From Streptomyces rubellomurinus (GTDB taxonomy: Bacteria > Actinomycetota > Actinomycetes > Streptomycetales > Streptomycetaceae): DNA of 64,000 nucleotides. The notes beneath the pieces were generated by a model that did not search any database, was not told the origin of the DNA, and was given only the letters and a program-made list of their open reading frames with translations. Location: contig NZ_JZKH01000029.1 of NCBI RefSeq assembly GCF_000961885.1, positions 22,857-86,856 on the forward strand. Reading direction: 5' to 3'. This document shows, piece after piece, positions 1 through 7,942 of the stretch; position 1 is the first letter of the stretch, and each line of letters opens with the position of its first letter. Both the position numbers and the translations under genes were made by a program.

Positions 1-636
1 CAGGGCCGCCCCGGCGGTGGTGCCGGCCTCGGCGAGCGCCGCGTCGATCCGGCGGTACGGGTCCCGCAGGCCGAGCATCGTGTACAGCGGGCGGACGTTC
101 GGCTCGCTCAGCAGGTAGTCCTCGACGATCGCGTCCCGGTCGACCCCGGCCAGGGCGAGCAGCAGTGCGGCGGCCAGGCCGGTGCGGTCGCGGCCGGCGC
201 CGCAGTGCACCACCAGGCCGCCGGGGCGGGCCGCGGCGATCGCGGAGACCAGCGCGGCGGCGGCGTGCGGGCAGTGCTCCAGGTAGGGGCGGAAGGCGAG
301 CGGGGTGCCGTCCAGGTGGCCGTGCGCCTCCCACCAGGCGGGGCCGGCCAGCTCGTCCAGCGGGACGCGGATCAGCTCGACGTCCTCGGGGAGCGGCAGC
401 AGCGGCTTGTGCTCGGCGGCGTCACGCAGGTCGACGACGGTGCGGATGCCGTGGTCCAGCAGGGCCTCCCGGCCCTCGGCGGTGAGGCGGTCCAGGTTGT
501 CCGCCCGGACGATCGCGCCCCGGGCGGTGGGTCGGCCGATGGCGGTGGGCAGTCCGCCCAGGTCCCGGACGTTCAGGCAGCCGTCCCAGACGAGGGTGCG
601 GTCCTCGATGGTGGTGGGCGTGCTCGTCCGAATCAT
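1..636 (-). CDS. Tyrosine-protein phosphatase (3' end outside window)
   Basis: The visible 212 codons read as a cytoplasmic phosphatase of the atypical protein-tyrosine phosphatase family (Y_phosphatase3/MptpB-like), which removes phosphate from phosphotyrosine or phosphoinositides. The P-loop HCGAGRDRTG gives catalytic Cys145 and Arg151 in the HCx5R motif, and an N-terminal NVRDLGG segment near residue 22 is typical of this group. I chose the ATG at 636 because the conserved region starts soon after it. The C-terminus is cut by the left edge of the window, so the total length is unknown. It is separated by about 210 bases from the next minus-strand gene and is probably transcribed on its own. 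Family is confident, substrate is not known. Confidence 0.88.
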   Translation of the reverse strand, partial: MIRTSTPTTIEDRTLVWDGCLNVRDLGGLPTAIGRPTARGAIVRADNLDRLTAEGREALLDHGIRTVVDLRDAAEHKPLLPLPEDVELIRVPLDELAGPAWWEAHGHLDGTPLAFRPYLEHCPHAAAALVSAIAAARPGGLVVHCGAGRDRTGLAAALLLALAGVDRDAIVEDYLLSEPNVRPLYTMLGLRDPYRRIDAALAEAGTTAGAAL

Positions 637-846
637 GGGGTCCCCGTTTCCTCGACCGGGGGTCCCGTTACCCCCTTGTTATGAACGACTCCCGAGAGGG
701 ATGGATGGTTCCTGTGGTTCCATCCCGTTCGATCCGGCGGAACCGTCCGTTCACGGAACTCCGGGCCCGTCCGATGACGGGGAGGTCGGCCCGTCCCGCG
801 ACGGCGCGCTCGGGACCTGCGCTCCGCGAGCGGTCGGGCCGTGCGC

Positions 847-1581
847 TCAGCGGGCGGTCGGGGCCTCGACCTCGTCGCGGACCAGCTTCTCGATCGGCTC
901 GACGGCGATCTGGCCGAGCATCGAGCCGGCCACGATCGCGCCGACCAGGAACACGGTGGACAGCCAGGTCATGGTGGCCACCGGCAGGGTGAAGGCGCCG
1001 ACCACCCGGGCCGCGCACTCGGCCAGCAGCGCGGTCCCCCAGATCCCGGCGAAGACCCGCTCGTGGCGGTGGAAGGCCCGGGAGCCGGCCGCCCGGCCCT
1101 CGACCAGCCGCTGCCACGCGGCGGCGCGGTCCCGCCGGCCCTTGGTCACGAAGGGCATCAGCATCGGGGTCATCACCGGGCGCCCGATCAGCGCCGAGAC
1201 CAGGATCGCCAGCGCCACGGTGCCGCTCAGCAGGCCGTCCTTGGCGATCATCATCCGGGCGTCGCCGCTGACCAGGGTCAGCGCCAGCCCGGCCAGGTTG
1301 ACCGTCAGCATCAGCGACGACCACAGGTTGAGCCGGCGCTCCTGGAGCAGGCCGAGGACCGTCCGCCCGGCCGGGACGACGCTGCTCCAGGCCAGCGCGG
1401 CGAACTCGCTCAGGCCGCAGACCGAGTGCAGCAGGTAGTAGCCGGCCAGCGGCGCGGCGATGTCGAGGGCCAGCGGCCGCAGCCCGGCGGCGAGCGGGTT
1501 CGGCGCCCCGGCGCCCTGCGCGGGGGCGGTGGCGTGGGCGGCGGGAGCGGCGACGGCTGCGGTGGTGACGGTCTGGCTCAC
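847..1581 (-). CDS. VC0807-family integral membrane protein
   Basis: This 244-residue protein has about five or six hydrophobic segments after an Ala-rich N-terminus of some 40 residues. The segment SGDARMMIAKDGLLSG followed by a second block ending IGRPVMTPM resembles the VC0807 family of inner-membrane proteins, whose function is not established. The GTG at 1581 is preceded by GGGGAGGAAC at good spacing, so I reject the longer ORF that runs on to 1950. It diverges from the ECF sigma gene downstream of the shared 260-base promoter region. No function can be assigned beyond membrane location. Confidence 0.72.
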   Translation of the reverse strand: MSQTVTTAAVAAPAAHATAPAQGAGAPNPLAAGLRPLALDIAAPLAGYYLLHSVCGLSEFAALAWSSVVPAGRTVLGLLQERRLNLWSSLMLTVNLAGLALTLVSGDARMMIAKDGLLSGTVALAILVSALIGRPVMTPMLMPFVTKGRRDRAAAWQRLVEGRAAGSRAFHRHERVFAGIWGTALLAECAARVVGAFTLPVATMTWLSTVFLVGAIVAGSMLGQIAVEPIEKLVRDEVEAPTAR

Positions 1582-1686
1582 GGTGGGTTCCTCCCCGACT
1601 GGCTGCCGCGGGCCGCTGCCCGCGTCGTGCCTCCAGTCTTCTCGGCGACCCCCGGGCCGGAGCAGTGCCGTCCGTTGCCCGTTCCG

Positions 1687-1717
1687 CGTGACAGGTGTCA
1701 TGGTGAGACCCGTGACA
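1687..1717. promoter_or_regulatory. Candidate operator between divergent membrane-protein and sigma genes
   Basis: The dyad TGACA-gg-TGTCA lies at 1689-1700, and the heptamer CGTGACA occurs at 1687 and again at 1711, 24 bases apart. It sits in the intergenic region that must hold the promoters of both the VC0807-like gene and the ECF sigma gene, so it could be a regulator or sigma-factor site. The role is inference only. Confidence 0.35.
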
Positions 1718-1843
1718 CCGCCGCTGACCTGCGGTTTTCCTGGAGTGCGGGGAGGTGGCCGGGGTGCCCCGGCGCCGGGTGCGGCCCGCTGCCGCCGACC
1801 GGCCCCGCGACCGGGGCCGAGCTGTTCGCCCGGATGGCGCATC

Positions 1844-2668
1844 ATGTGGCGGGTGCAGAGTGCAGAACTCCCAGGAGCGGGGGCCGGCGGCCCGCTCGGC
1901 CGGTCCGGACCGGTACCCCCCGAAGACCCGTCACCGGGCCGGGCCGCCACCGAAGCCGAGTTGACCGAGGCCGTCCTGGCCGCCCAGGCCGGGGACGAGG
2001 AGGCCTTCCGGCTGCTGTTCCGGACCGTCCAGCCGGGCCTGCTGCGCTACCTGCGGGTGCTGGTCGGCGGCCGCCCGGAGGACGCGCAGGACGCGGAGGA
2101 CATCGCCTCCGAGACCTGGCTGCAGATCGCCCGCGACCTGAGCGGGTTCTCCGGCGACGGCGACGGCTTCCGCGGCTGGGCCGCCACCGTCGCCCGGCAC
2201 CGCGCCCTGGACCACCTGCGGGCCCGGCGCCGCCGCCCGGTCGCGGACCTGCCCTTCGAGTACCTGTCCGAGCTGGCCGCCGGGGACGACACGGCGGGCA
2301 GCGCGCTGGCCTCGGTCGGCACCTCCGACGCACTGGCGCTGATCTCCCGGCTGCCGCAGGACCAGGCCGAGGCCGTCCTGCTGCGGGTGGTGATGGAGCT
2401 CGACGCCGAGAGCGCCGCCCGGGTGCTCGGCAAACGGGCGGGCACCGTCCGGATGGCCGCCCACCGGGGCCTGAAGCGGCTGGCCAAGCTGCTCGGCCAG
2501 ACCGGCGTCGGGATCCCGGCCGCTCGGACGGGTACGGAGGACGCGCCGGATCCGGCCGCGGACCCCGCCCGGGAGGGCTCCGGGACCTCCGCGCGGAAAC
2601 CCGCGAGAAAAAAATCTCCGCAAGGTGTGACGGAACACCGGGCCGCGACGCTGAAGGACATGAGATGA
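1844..2668 (+). CDS. ECF RNA polymerase sigma factor
   Basis: An extracytoplasmic-function sigma factor of about 274 residues. After a Pro/Gly-rich N-terminus, sigma region 2 covers the stretch from EEAFRLLF through EDIASETWLQIAR, with the usual FRGWAATVARHRALDHLR helix. Region 4 covers LPQDQAEAVLLRVV to the helix RVLGKRAGTVRMAAHRGLKR. A 60-residue basic tail follows, which is longer than in minimal ECFs. The start is uncertain: ATG 1844 is the first in-frame ATG but has no clear ribosome binding site, and the conserved part begins near codon 35. The last codons overlap the next gene by ATGA, so the two are translationally coupled, the usual arrangement for a sigma factor and its membrane regulator. 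Confidence 0.82.
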   Translation: MWRVQSAELPGAGAGGPLGRSGPVPPEDPSPGRAATEAELTEAVLAAQAGDEEAFRLLFRTVQPGLLRYLRVLVGGRPEDAQDAEDIASETWLQIARDLSGFSGDGDGFRGWAATVARHRALDHLRARRRRPVADLPFEYLSELAAGDDTAGSALASVGTSDALALISRLPQDQAEAVLLRVVMELDAESAARVLGKRAGTVRMAAHRGLKRLAKLLGQTGVGIPAARTGTEDAPDPAADPAREGSGTSARKPARKKSPQGVTEHRAATLKDMR

Positions 2669-3702
2669 GCACCAACCGACCCCGTCGGATCGACCGTGAT
2701 ACCGCCGAGCAGCTGCTCGGCGGTGCCGTGGGCGGCCCGTCGGCCGGGCAGGGCGCCTCGCTCACCGGACCGGACGGCGGTCCCGGGCAGCTCGCCCGGG
2801 TGCTGGCCGCGGCCGCCGCTCCCGCGACGGCCGGTGAACTGGCCGGGGAGGAGGCCGCACTGGCCGCGTTCCGGGAGGCCCGTCTCGCGCCCCACCCCGT
2901 CACGACCACCGCACCCGTCCGGAGACGACCGATGGCGACCGCCACGCTGGCCAGGGCCTTCAGCACGAAGGCCGCTGCCGCCGTGCTCGGGGCCACTGCG
3001 CTGTGCGGGGTCGCGGTCGCCGCCGGGACGGGCAACCTGCCCGGGATCGGCGGCGGCACGCCCGAGCCGGCCCGCACCCTCGGAAGGGACGGCGCCTCCG
3101 CCGCCGGTTCGGCCTCCTCACCCACCGGCGGCTCCGCCCACGGCGCGTCCGCACGTCCGCCCGGCACGTCCCCCTCGGCCGGAGCGCCGGCACTCGTGCC
3201 GACCCCCGGCTCGCCCTCGGCGGACGGGCACGGCGCGGGCCACCCGGCCGCCGGCCCGCTCGCGGACCTCTGCCGGGGGTTCGTGGAGCGGACGGGCAAG
3301 GGCGAGCACCCGCTACGGGTGGCCGCCGACCCGCTGTTCGCGCAGCTGGTCACGGAGGCGGGCGGTGCCGACAAGGTGGCCGAGTACTGCGCCAAGGCGC
3401 CGGACCGGGCCGGCCAGGACGGCCACCAGGGTGCGACCGGCCAACCGCACGACCCGGGCCGGACCGGCTCGGGCTCCGGTTCGGGCTCCGGCGCCGGAAA
3501 GGGCGGCGACGGCCAGGGCGCCCAGAACGGCGGCAACGCGAACGGCGGGAACCAGAACGGCGGCAACGCGAACGGCGGGAACCAGAACGGCGGCGCCGAC
3601 AGCAAGCCGGGCGGCCACGGCGGCGCGACCGCACCGGCCCCACCGGGCGGGCCGACCGTCCGCCCGGGCAAATCGGACGATCCGAAGTCCGGAACGTCCT
3701 GA
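2665..3702 (+). CDS. Single-pass membrane protein coupled to ECF sigma (putative anti-sigma)
   Basis: A 345-residue protein whose ATG overlaps the sigma stop codon. It has a cytoplasmic N-terminus of about 100 residues, one membrane segment at roughly 102-122, and a long Ser/Gly/Pro/Asn-rich external part. Near the middle of the external part is a small conserved-looking island with two cysteines (LADLCRGF and AEYCAKAP). The N-terminal part lacks the HxxxCxxC zinc anti-sigma motif. Position, topology and coupling suggest it restrains the sigma factor, but no anti-sigma domain is recognisable. The tail contains NGGNANGGNQ repeats encoded by a 30-base duplication. A strong hairpin follows 17 bases after the stop. 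Confidence 0.72.
   Translation: MSTNRPRRIDRDTAEQLLGGAVGGPSAGQGASLTGPDGGPGQLARVLAAAAAPATAGELAGEEAALAAFREARLAPHPVTTTAPVRRRPMATATLARAFSTKAAAAVLGATALCGVAVAAGTGNLPGIGGGTPEPARTLGRDGASAAGSASSPTGGSAHGASARPPGTSPSAGAPALVPTPGSPSADGHGAGHPAAGPLADLCRGFVERTGKGEHPLRVAADPLFAQLVTEAGGADKVAEYCAKAPDRAGQDGHQGATGQPHDPGRTGSGSGSGSGAGKGGDGQGAQNGGNANGGNQNGGNANGGNQNGGADSKPGGHGGATAPAPPGGPTVRPGKSDDPKSGTS
3526..3585 (+). repeat. Two exact 30-bp tandem copies inside the anti-sigma-like gene
   Basis: Units 3526-3555 and 3556-3585 are identical and encode NGGNANGGNQ each. The next unit begins but diverges after eight bases. Being a multiple of three, the repeat keeps the frame and lengthens the disordered external tail. Confidence 0.9.
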
Positions 3703-3718
3703 GACACCCCCCAGAACT

Positions 3719-3764
3719 CCGGATGGGCGGCGAGCGAATCCCCCCGGGCTCGCCGCCCATCCGG
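3719..3764 (+). terminator. Hairpin terminator of the sigma/anti-sigma operon
   Basis: A perfect 16-bp stem (3719-3734 with 3749-3764) encloses a 14-base loop, starting 17 bases after the stop codon. No T-run follows, as is common in streptomycetes. Confidence 0.75.
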
Positions 3765-3769
3765 ACCGC

Positions 3770-3814
3770 ACCACCCGCAGTACCCGCACCACCCGCACCA
3801 CCCGCAGTACCTGC
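3770..3814. repeat. 9-bp tandem repeat, five units
   Basis: Units of the form ACCACCCGC or AGTACCCGC follow each other without gaps, directly behind the terminator hairpin. Function unknown. Confidence 0.85.
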
Positions 3815-3953
3815 GCACCGCCCGTGCGCAGGACCACCCGAAGACTCCGGGTGGCCGGTCGGCTCCCCCGTGCCCGCCGTCCACCCGGCCGGCCCCGGCC
3901 GGACCGGCAGGCGCTCTCCCCGGACGCGCCGCCGGCCCGGCCGGCCCGGAAAC

Positions 3954-3990
3954 GTGCGGCCCGCCCTCCCGCAGTCAGGGCGGGCCGCAC
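3954..3990 (+). terminator. Second hairpin terminator before the kinase gene
   Basis: A perfect 14-bp stem (3954-3967 with 3977-3990) with a 9-base loop. Together with 3719-3764 it would insulate the kinase gene from read-through of the sigma operon. Confidence 0.65.
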
Positions 3991-4076
3991 ACCCCCGTGC
4001 CGGCGGCCGGGGGACCGCTGCCCGGTCCCCCGACCGCCTCCCCTGCTCGCGGGGCGCCTCCCGGCGGGGCCGCTAT

Positions 4077-4092
4077 CGTGCACAGGTGCACG
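4077..4092. promoter_or_regulatory. Perfect dyad upstream of the Ser/Thr kinase
   Basis: CGTGCAC-ag-GTGCACG, a 7+2+7 inverted repeat, ends 43 bases before the kinase start. Its spacing suits a repressor site over the promoter. No cognate regulator is identified. Confidence 0.4.
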
Positions 4093-4135
4093 AGGCGGCC
4101 CGAACCCCGGGCAGCGCACGTGAGGGGAGCTCCAG

Positions 4136-5713
4136 GTGATCGGTCGGGCGCTGAACGGGCGTTACGAACTCGTCGAGATACTCGGCGTCGGCGGCATGGC
4201 CACCGTCTGGCGCGGTGTCGACCGCGTGCTCGGCCGCCAGGTGGCCGTCAAGGTCCTCAACGGCGGCCTCGCCGACGACCCCCGCTTCGCCGAGCGGTTC
4301 AGCCGCGAGGCGCAGCACGCGGCCATGCTGGTGCACCCGAGGATCGTCATGGTCTTCGACTCGGGCGTGGACCAGGGCACCCCGTTCATCGTCATGGAGC
4401 TGGTCCACGGCCGTTCGCTGGCCGCGGTGCTGGTCGAGCAGCCGACCCTGCCGGTGGAGCGCGCCGTGGGCATCGCGGCGGCGGTCTGCGAGGCGCTGGC
4501 CGTCGCGCACGCGGCCGAGCTGGTGCACCGGGACATCAAGCCCGGCAACATCATGATCACCGACGACGGCGGGGTGAAGGTCGTCGACTTCGGCATCGCC
4601 CGGGCCGGCTCCTCCAACAACCTGACCCAGACCGCCAGCGTGCTCGGCACCGCCGCCTACCTCTCGCCCGAGCAGGCCACCGCCTCCGCCCTGGACGGCC
4701 GCACCGACCTGTACGCGGTCGGCTGCGTGCTGACCGAGATGCTCACCGGCGAGACCCCGTTCACCGCCGAGACGCCGGTCGCGATCGCCTTCAAGCACGT
4801 CAGCGAGCAGCCGGTGCCGCCGTCCTTCCGGCGCCCGGGCCTGCCGCCGGCGCTGGACGCCGCGGTGCTGCGGCTGCTCGCCAAGAACCCCGCCGGGCGC
4901 CCGGCCGACGCCACCGCGGCGCGCGCCGAACTCCTCGCCACCGTCCCCGGGTTGATGGTCGGTGACCCGACCGCCGAGCTGCTGTCGACCACCGCCGCGC
5001 CGACCCGGGTGCTCCCGCCGGTCGCTCCGCCGCAGTCCCCGTTCGGGCCGAACCCGGACCAGCAGCACACCACCCTGCTGCCGCCCCAGCCGCCGGCCGC
5101 CACCTCGGTGATGGCGCCGGTCCCGACCGCGCCGGCGGCCGTGCCCGTCCCGCCCGCGCGGCCCGCCCCGGCCGCGAGCAGCCGGCGCCGCAAGCCGCTG
5201 GTCATCGGGGCGCTGGGGGTGGTCGGGCTGGCCGGGGTCACCGCGCTGGCGGTCACCGCCTTCGACGAGCCGGCCGGGCACGCCGCCGCCACCCCGCCGC
5301 CCGCGAGCACCGCCGCCCGCACGCCCGGCCCGTCCGTGGCCGCGACCCCGGCCGCCACCGGGCCGTCCGCCACGCCGTCCGCCCCGGCGAGCGCGGCCCC
5401 CACCCAGGCCGTCCCGCGCAACCAGCCGGCGGCCCTGCAGCTCCAGTCCTTCCGTCAGGCCGTCGCGCAGACCCAGGTGACCAAGGAACGGGACCGTCAG
5501 CTGGAGCTGCTGAAGGTCCTCGACGACACCGCCGCCGCCCTCAACGAGGGCAATCCGGACGACGCGGCCCAGAAGCTGAAGGGCGCCCAGAAGGTGATCA
5601 AGGACCTGGGCAAGAAGCACGCCATCGACGGCCCCACCTACGCCAACTGGAACGCCCGGCTGTCCGCCCTCTACGCGACGCTGCACACCGCTGGCGACTT
5701 CCAGGACGACTGA
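4136..5713 (+). CDS. Transmembrane Ser/Thr protein kinase (PknB-like catalytic domain)
   Basis: A 525-residue receptor-type kinase that phosphorylates Ser/Thr residues. Residues 10-270 form the catalytic domain, with glycine loop LGVGGMATV, Lys39 in VAVKVL, HRDIKPGN at 131-138 (catalytic Asp133) and DFG at 151-153. The activation segment ends GTAAYLSPEQ. A Pro-rich linker precedes one membrane segment at about 354-376, and the external part is Ala/Thr/Pro-rich with a helical domain of about 90 residues at the end. There are no PASTA repeats, so its signal differs from PknB. GTG 4136 is supported by AGGGGAG eight bases upstream. It is monocistronic, with its own terminator. Confidence 0.93.
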   Translation: MIGRALNGRYELVEILGVGGMATVWRGVDRVLGRQVAVKVLNGGLADDPRFAERFSREAQHAAMLVHPRIVMVFDSGVDQGTPFIVMELVHGRSLAAVLVEQPTLPVERAVGIAAAVCEALAVAHAAELVHRDIKPGNIMITDDGGVKVVDFGIARAGSSNNLTQTASVLGTAAYLSPEQATASALDGRTDLYAVGCVLTEMLTGETPFTAETPVAIAFKHVSEQPVPPSFRRPGLPPALDAAVLRLLAKNPAGRPADATAARAELLATVPGLMVGDPTAELLSTTAAPTRVLPPVAPPQSPFGPNPDQQHTTLLPPQPPAATSVMAPVPTAPAAVPVPPARPAPAASSRRRKPLVIGALGVVGLAGVTALAVTAFDEPAGHAAATPPPASTAARTPGPSVAATPAATGPSATPSAPASAAPTQAVPRNQPAALQLQSFRQAVAQTQVTKERDRQLELLKVLDDTAAALNEGNPDDAAQKLKGAQKVIKDLGKKHAIDGPTYANWNARLSALYATLHTAGDFQDD

Positions 5714-5721
5714 CCCCGGCG

Positions 5722-5759
5722 GGCTCGGGTTGTCCACAGGTCTGTGGACAACCCGAGCC
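5722..5759 (+). terminator. Hairpin terminator of the Ser/Thr kinase gene
   Basis: A perfect 17-bp stem (5722-5738 with 5743-5759) with loop GGTC starts nine bases after the stop codon. Confidence 0.85.
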
Positions 5760-5823
5760 GTCCGGTGGACGGGTCGGGCCGGCCGCTCCGGGGCGTCCAG
5801 CGGAAAGGTGCGGCGGGAACGAC

Positions 5824-5852
5824 GGAAGCCCCCGGCAGTGCCGGGGGCTTCC
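5824..5852. terminator. Hairpin terminator of tatA (probably bidirectional)
   Basis: GGAAGCCCCCGGCA pairs with TGCCGGGGGCTTCC across one base (5824-5837 with 5839-5852). It lies 20 bases beyond the tatA stop and downstream of the convergent kinase gene. Confidence 0.75.
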
Positions 5853-5871
5853 GAGGGGGCGTCGCGCGGAC

Positions 5872-6153
5872 TCAGGCGGTCTCGGTGTGCTTCGCCTCGG
5901 TGGCCTTGGTCACGTTGGTCGGCGTGACGGCCGGGCGCTCGGCGGCCGGCTGCTGCGGCGCGGCCGTGCTCTGGGCGGTGCCGGCGTCGGCGGGGGGGTC
6001 GTCCTCGCGCATCGCCTTGGTCTCCGCCTTCAGGATGCGCATCGACTTGCCGAGTCCGCGGGCCATCTCCGGCAGCTTCTTCGAACCGAACAGCAGCACT
6101 ACGACCGCCAGCACCACGAAGATGTGCCAGGGCTCAAGACCGTTCCGCAGCAT
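5872..6153 (-). CDS. tatA: Sec-independent translocase subunit TatA/TatE
   Basis: A 93-residue TatA-type protein, part of the twin-arginine export pore in the cell membrane. It has one N-terminal membrane segment (about residues 8-22), the [18 protein letters not shown] hinge and amphipathic helix typical of TatA, and an acidic/Ala-rich tail with [10 protein letters not shown]. No tatC lies nearby, so it would be an extra TatA copy supporting a TatC elsewhere. The ATG at 6153 has AGGG very close and AAGGGA further up, so the exact start is moderately sure. TatB is less likely because the tail is short. Confidence 0.87.
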   Translation of the reverse strand: MLRNGLEPWHIFVVLAVVVLLFGSKKLPEMARGLGKSMRILKAETKAMREDDPPADAGTAQSTAAPQQPAAERPAVTPTNVTKATEAKHTETA

Positions 6154-6348
6154 CCCTGGCCACCGGTCCCTTCTTGTCTAGAGTCACGGGAGGGCTAGCG
6201 CCCGTGCTGGCCAGTATGCCTGTCCTTACCGACGAACGGATACACCGGCCGGGAAACGCTGGCTGAAAACCAGGTGCCGGGCGAATCGTCCCGGGGGCCG
6301 GGTCGGGCCCGGCCCGGCGGGCTCGTCGGCGCGTCGTCGCCGGTGTGA

Positions 6349-6918
6349 TCAGTAGACGAACGGAACCAGTCGCTTCGACGCCCGCCGGTACTCCTCGTAC
6401 TCCGCCCCGAAGGCCGCCAGCAGCAGCCGCTCCTCGGCGGCGATCCGCCAGCCGTACGCGGTGAGCAGCACCGCCAGCACCACCAGCGCCGCCGCCCAGC
6501 CGGCCGTGCCCAGCGCGTAGCCGGCCCAGACCAGCAGGCTGCCGCTGTAGCCCGGGTGCCGGACCAGCCGGTACGGGCCGGAGCGGACCACCCGCTGGGC
6601 GTCCACGGTGCGCAGGGTGCGGGTGTAGTACCGGCCCAGGGTGGTCATGCCCCAGGCCCGCAGCGCCAGCCCGGCGGCGATCAGCGCGACCCCGGACCAG
6701 CGCGCCCCCGTGGGCAGTTCGCCGATCGAGGCCCGGGCGCACACCACCACGGCCAGCACCGCCACGCCGTAGCCGGCCAGCAGCAGGCGGGTGGAGCCGC
6801 GGTCGCGCCCGTCGGCGCGCCAGCTGCCCGTGGCGGAGTCCTCCCGGTGGCGCAGCAGCAGCTCGTAGCCGGCCCAGCAGAGGACGCCGAGGACGGAGAA
6901 CAGACTCGGCAGGGACAT
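6349..6918 (-). CDS. Isoprenylcysteine carboxyl methyltransferase-family membrane protein
   Basis: A 189-residue membrane protein with four or five hydrophobic segments and the ICMT/PEMT signature in its C-terminal half: VVRSGPYRLVRHPGYSGSLL, then a membrane segment, then AAEERLLLAAFGAEYEEYRR. The family transfers methyl groups from SAM to small or lipid substrates at the membrane; bacterial members have mostly unknown substrates. ATG 6918 is preceded by AGGAGC, so the longer ORF to 6990 is rejected. It lies alone between tatA and a soluble methyltransferase, both on the same strand. Confidence 0.82.
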   Translation of the reverse strand: MSLPSLFSVLGVLCWAGYELLLRHREDSATGSWRADGRDRGSTRLLLAGYGVAVLAVVVCARASIGELPTGARWSGVALIAAGLALRAWGMTTLGRYYTRTLRTVDAQRVVRSGPYRLVRHPGYSGSLLVWAGYALGTAGWAAALVVLAVLLTAYGWRIAAEERLLLAAFGAEYEEYRRASKRLVPFVY

Positions 6919-7033
6919 GGTGGGGCTCCTGACGTCTCGGGGGAGCGGGTGCCCACCACGGTCCTCCCGCGCGGGCGCGGACACACGCACCCGGGGGTGG
7001 ACCGGGAGCCGTCCACCCCGGGGTGGACGGCCG

Positions 7034-7669
7034 TCAGGCCGGGCGCCGGGCCAGCAGGTAGCCGCGCCGGGTCGGGGCCTCCTGCGGCAGCCCCTCCCGC
7101 TCCAGGCGGGCCTCCACGGCGAAGCCCGCGCCGGCGAGGAGGGCGGCCACCGCCCCGGTCTCCAGGTGGTGGAAGGCCACGTCCACCGGGTGGCCCCACC
7201 ACTCCTCCAGCCGCTTCACCTCGGTGCCCAGGTGGAAGGAGACCAGCAGCACCCCGCCCGGCCGCAGCACCCGGTGCATCTCGGCGAAGGCGGGCGCCAG
7301 TTCGCCCGGTTCCAGGTGGATCACCGAGTACAGCGCCACCGCCGCCGCGAACTCCCCGTCCGCGGCGGGCAGCGCCAGCAGGTCGCCGGTGCGGAACCCG
7401 GCCTTCGGGTGCTCGCGCCGGGCCAGCTCGACCATCCGCGGCGACAGGTCGATCCCCACCACCTCGGCCCCCAGCCCGCTCAGCCACCCGGCCACGTGCC
7501 CCGGCCCGCACCCGAGGTCCGCCACCACCCCGCCGGCCGCCTCCTCCACCACGGCCGCCAACAGCGCCCGGTCCAGCGGCTTGTACGCCAGCTCACCCCC
7601 GATCCGCCCCAGGTACTCCTCCGCCACCGCGTCGTAACTCCCGCGCACCCGCCCGTGATTCGCCGTCAT
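7034..7669 (-). CDS. Class I SAM-dependent methyltransferase
   Basis: A 211-residue soluble methyltransferase of the Methyltransf_11/25 type. Motif I is VVADLGCGPGHVAGWL, motif II the acidic end of VVGIDLSPRMVELAR, and RVLRPGGVLLVSFHLG marks the post-motif III strand. The N-terminal SYDAVAEEYLGRI is also usual for the family. Substrate cannot be predicted. ATG 7669 follows a GGTGGGGG stretch. It is 115 bases from the membrane methyltransferase on the same strand and may or may not be cotranscribed with it. Confidence 0.87.
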   Translation of the reverse strand: MTANHGRVRGSYDAVAEEYLGRIGGELAYKPLDRALLAAVVEEAAGGVVADLGCGPGHVAGWLSGLGAEVVGIDLSPRMVELARREHPKAGFRTGDLLALPAADGEFAAAVALYSVIHLEPGELAPAFAEMHRVLRPGGVLLVSFHLGTEVKRLEEWWGHPVDVAFHHLETGAVAALLAGAGFAVEARLEREGLPQEAPTRRGYLLARRPA

Positions 7670-7870
7670 GCCCCCACCCTGGCACGCGGGGCGCGGCCCC
7701 GGCAGCCCCGGATCCGTCTCCTCCGGCCGTTTCGCAACTCCCGCGTGCCCGCCGGTGGTTCGCGGCCGCACGCCCCCGACTCGGCGCGCTGGTCGAGGCC
7801 GCGGCGGGCGAGTGGCGATCGCCGCCTCTCGAACGGCCGCGCCCGGATCGCCGCCCCCCCCGAACGGCAC

Positions 7871-7900
7871 AGAGCCCCCGCCCGGGTGGGCGGGGGCTCT
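7871..7900. terminator. Hairpin terminator of the MFS exporter gene
   Basis: AGAGCCCCCGCCC pairs with GGGCGGGGGCTCT (7871-7883 with 7888-7900, loop GGGT), 42 bases after the exporter stop on the minus strand. Confidence 0.8.
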
Positions 7901-7942
7901 CGATGACTCGCGCGGATCGGTGTCGGTCGTTCGCCGACCGGG

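Larger units (their letters stand above)
3703..4135. other. 433-bp intergenic region with two terminators and a 9-bp repeat
   Basis: No coding region is convincing here. It holds the hairpin at 3719-3764, five tandem 9-bp units at 3770-3814 (type ACCACCCGC), a second hairpin at 3954-3990 and a dyad near the kinase start. Reading frames through it are open only because of the base composition. Confidence 0.8.
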
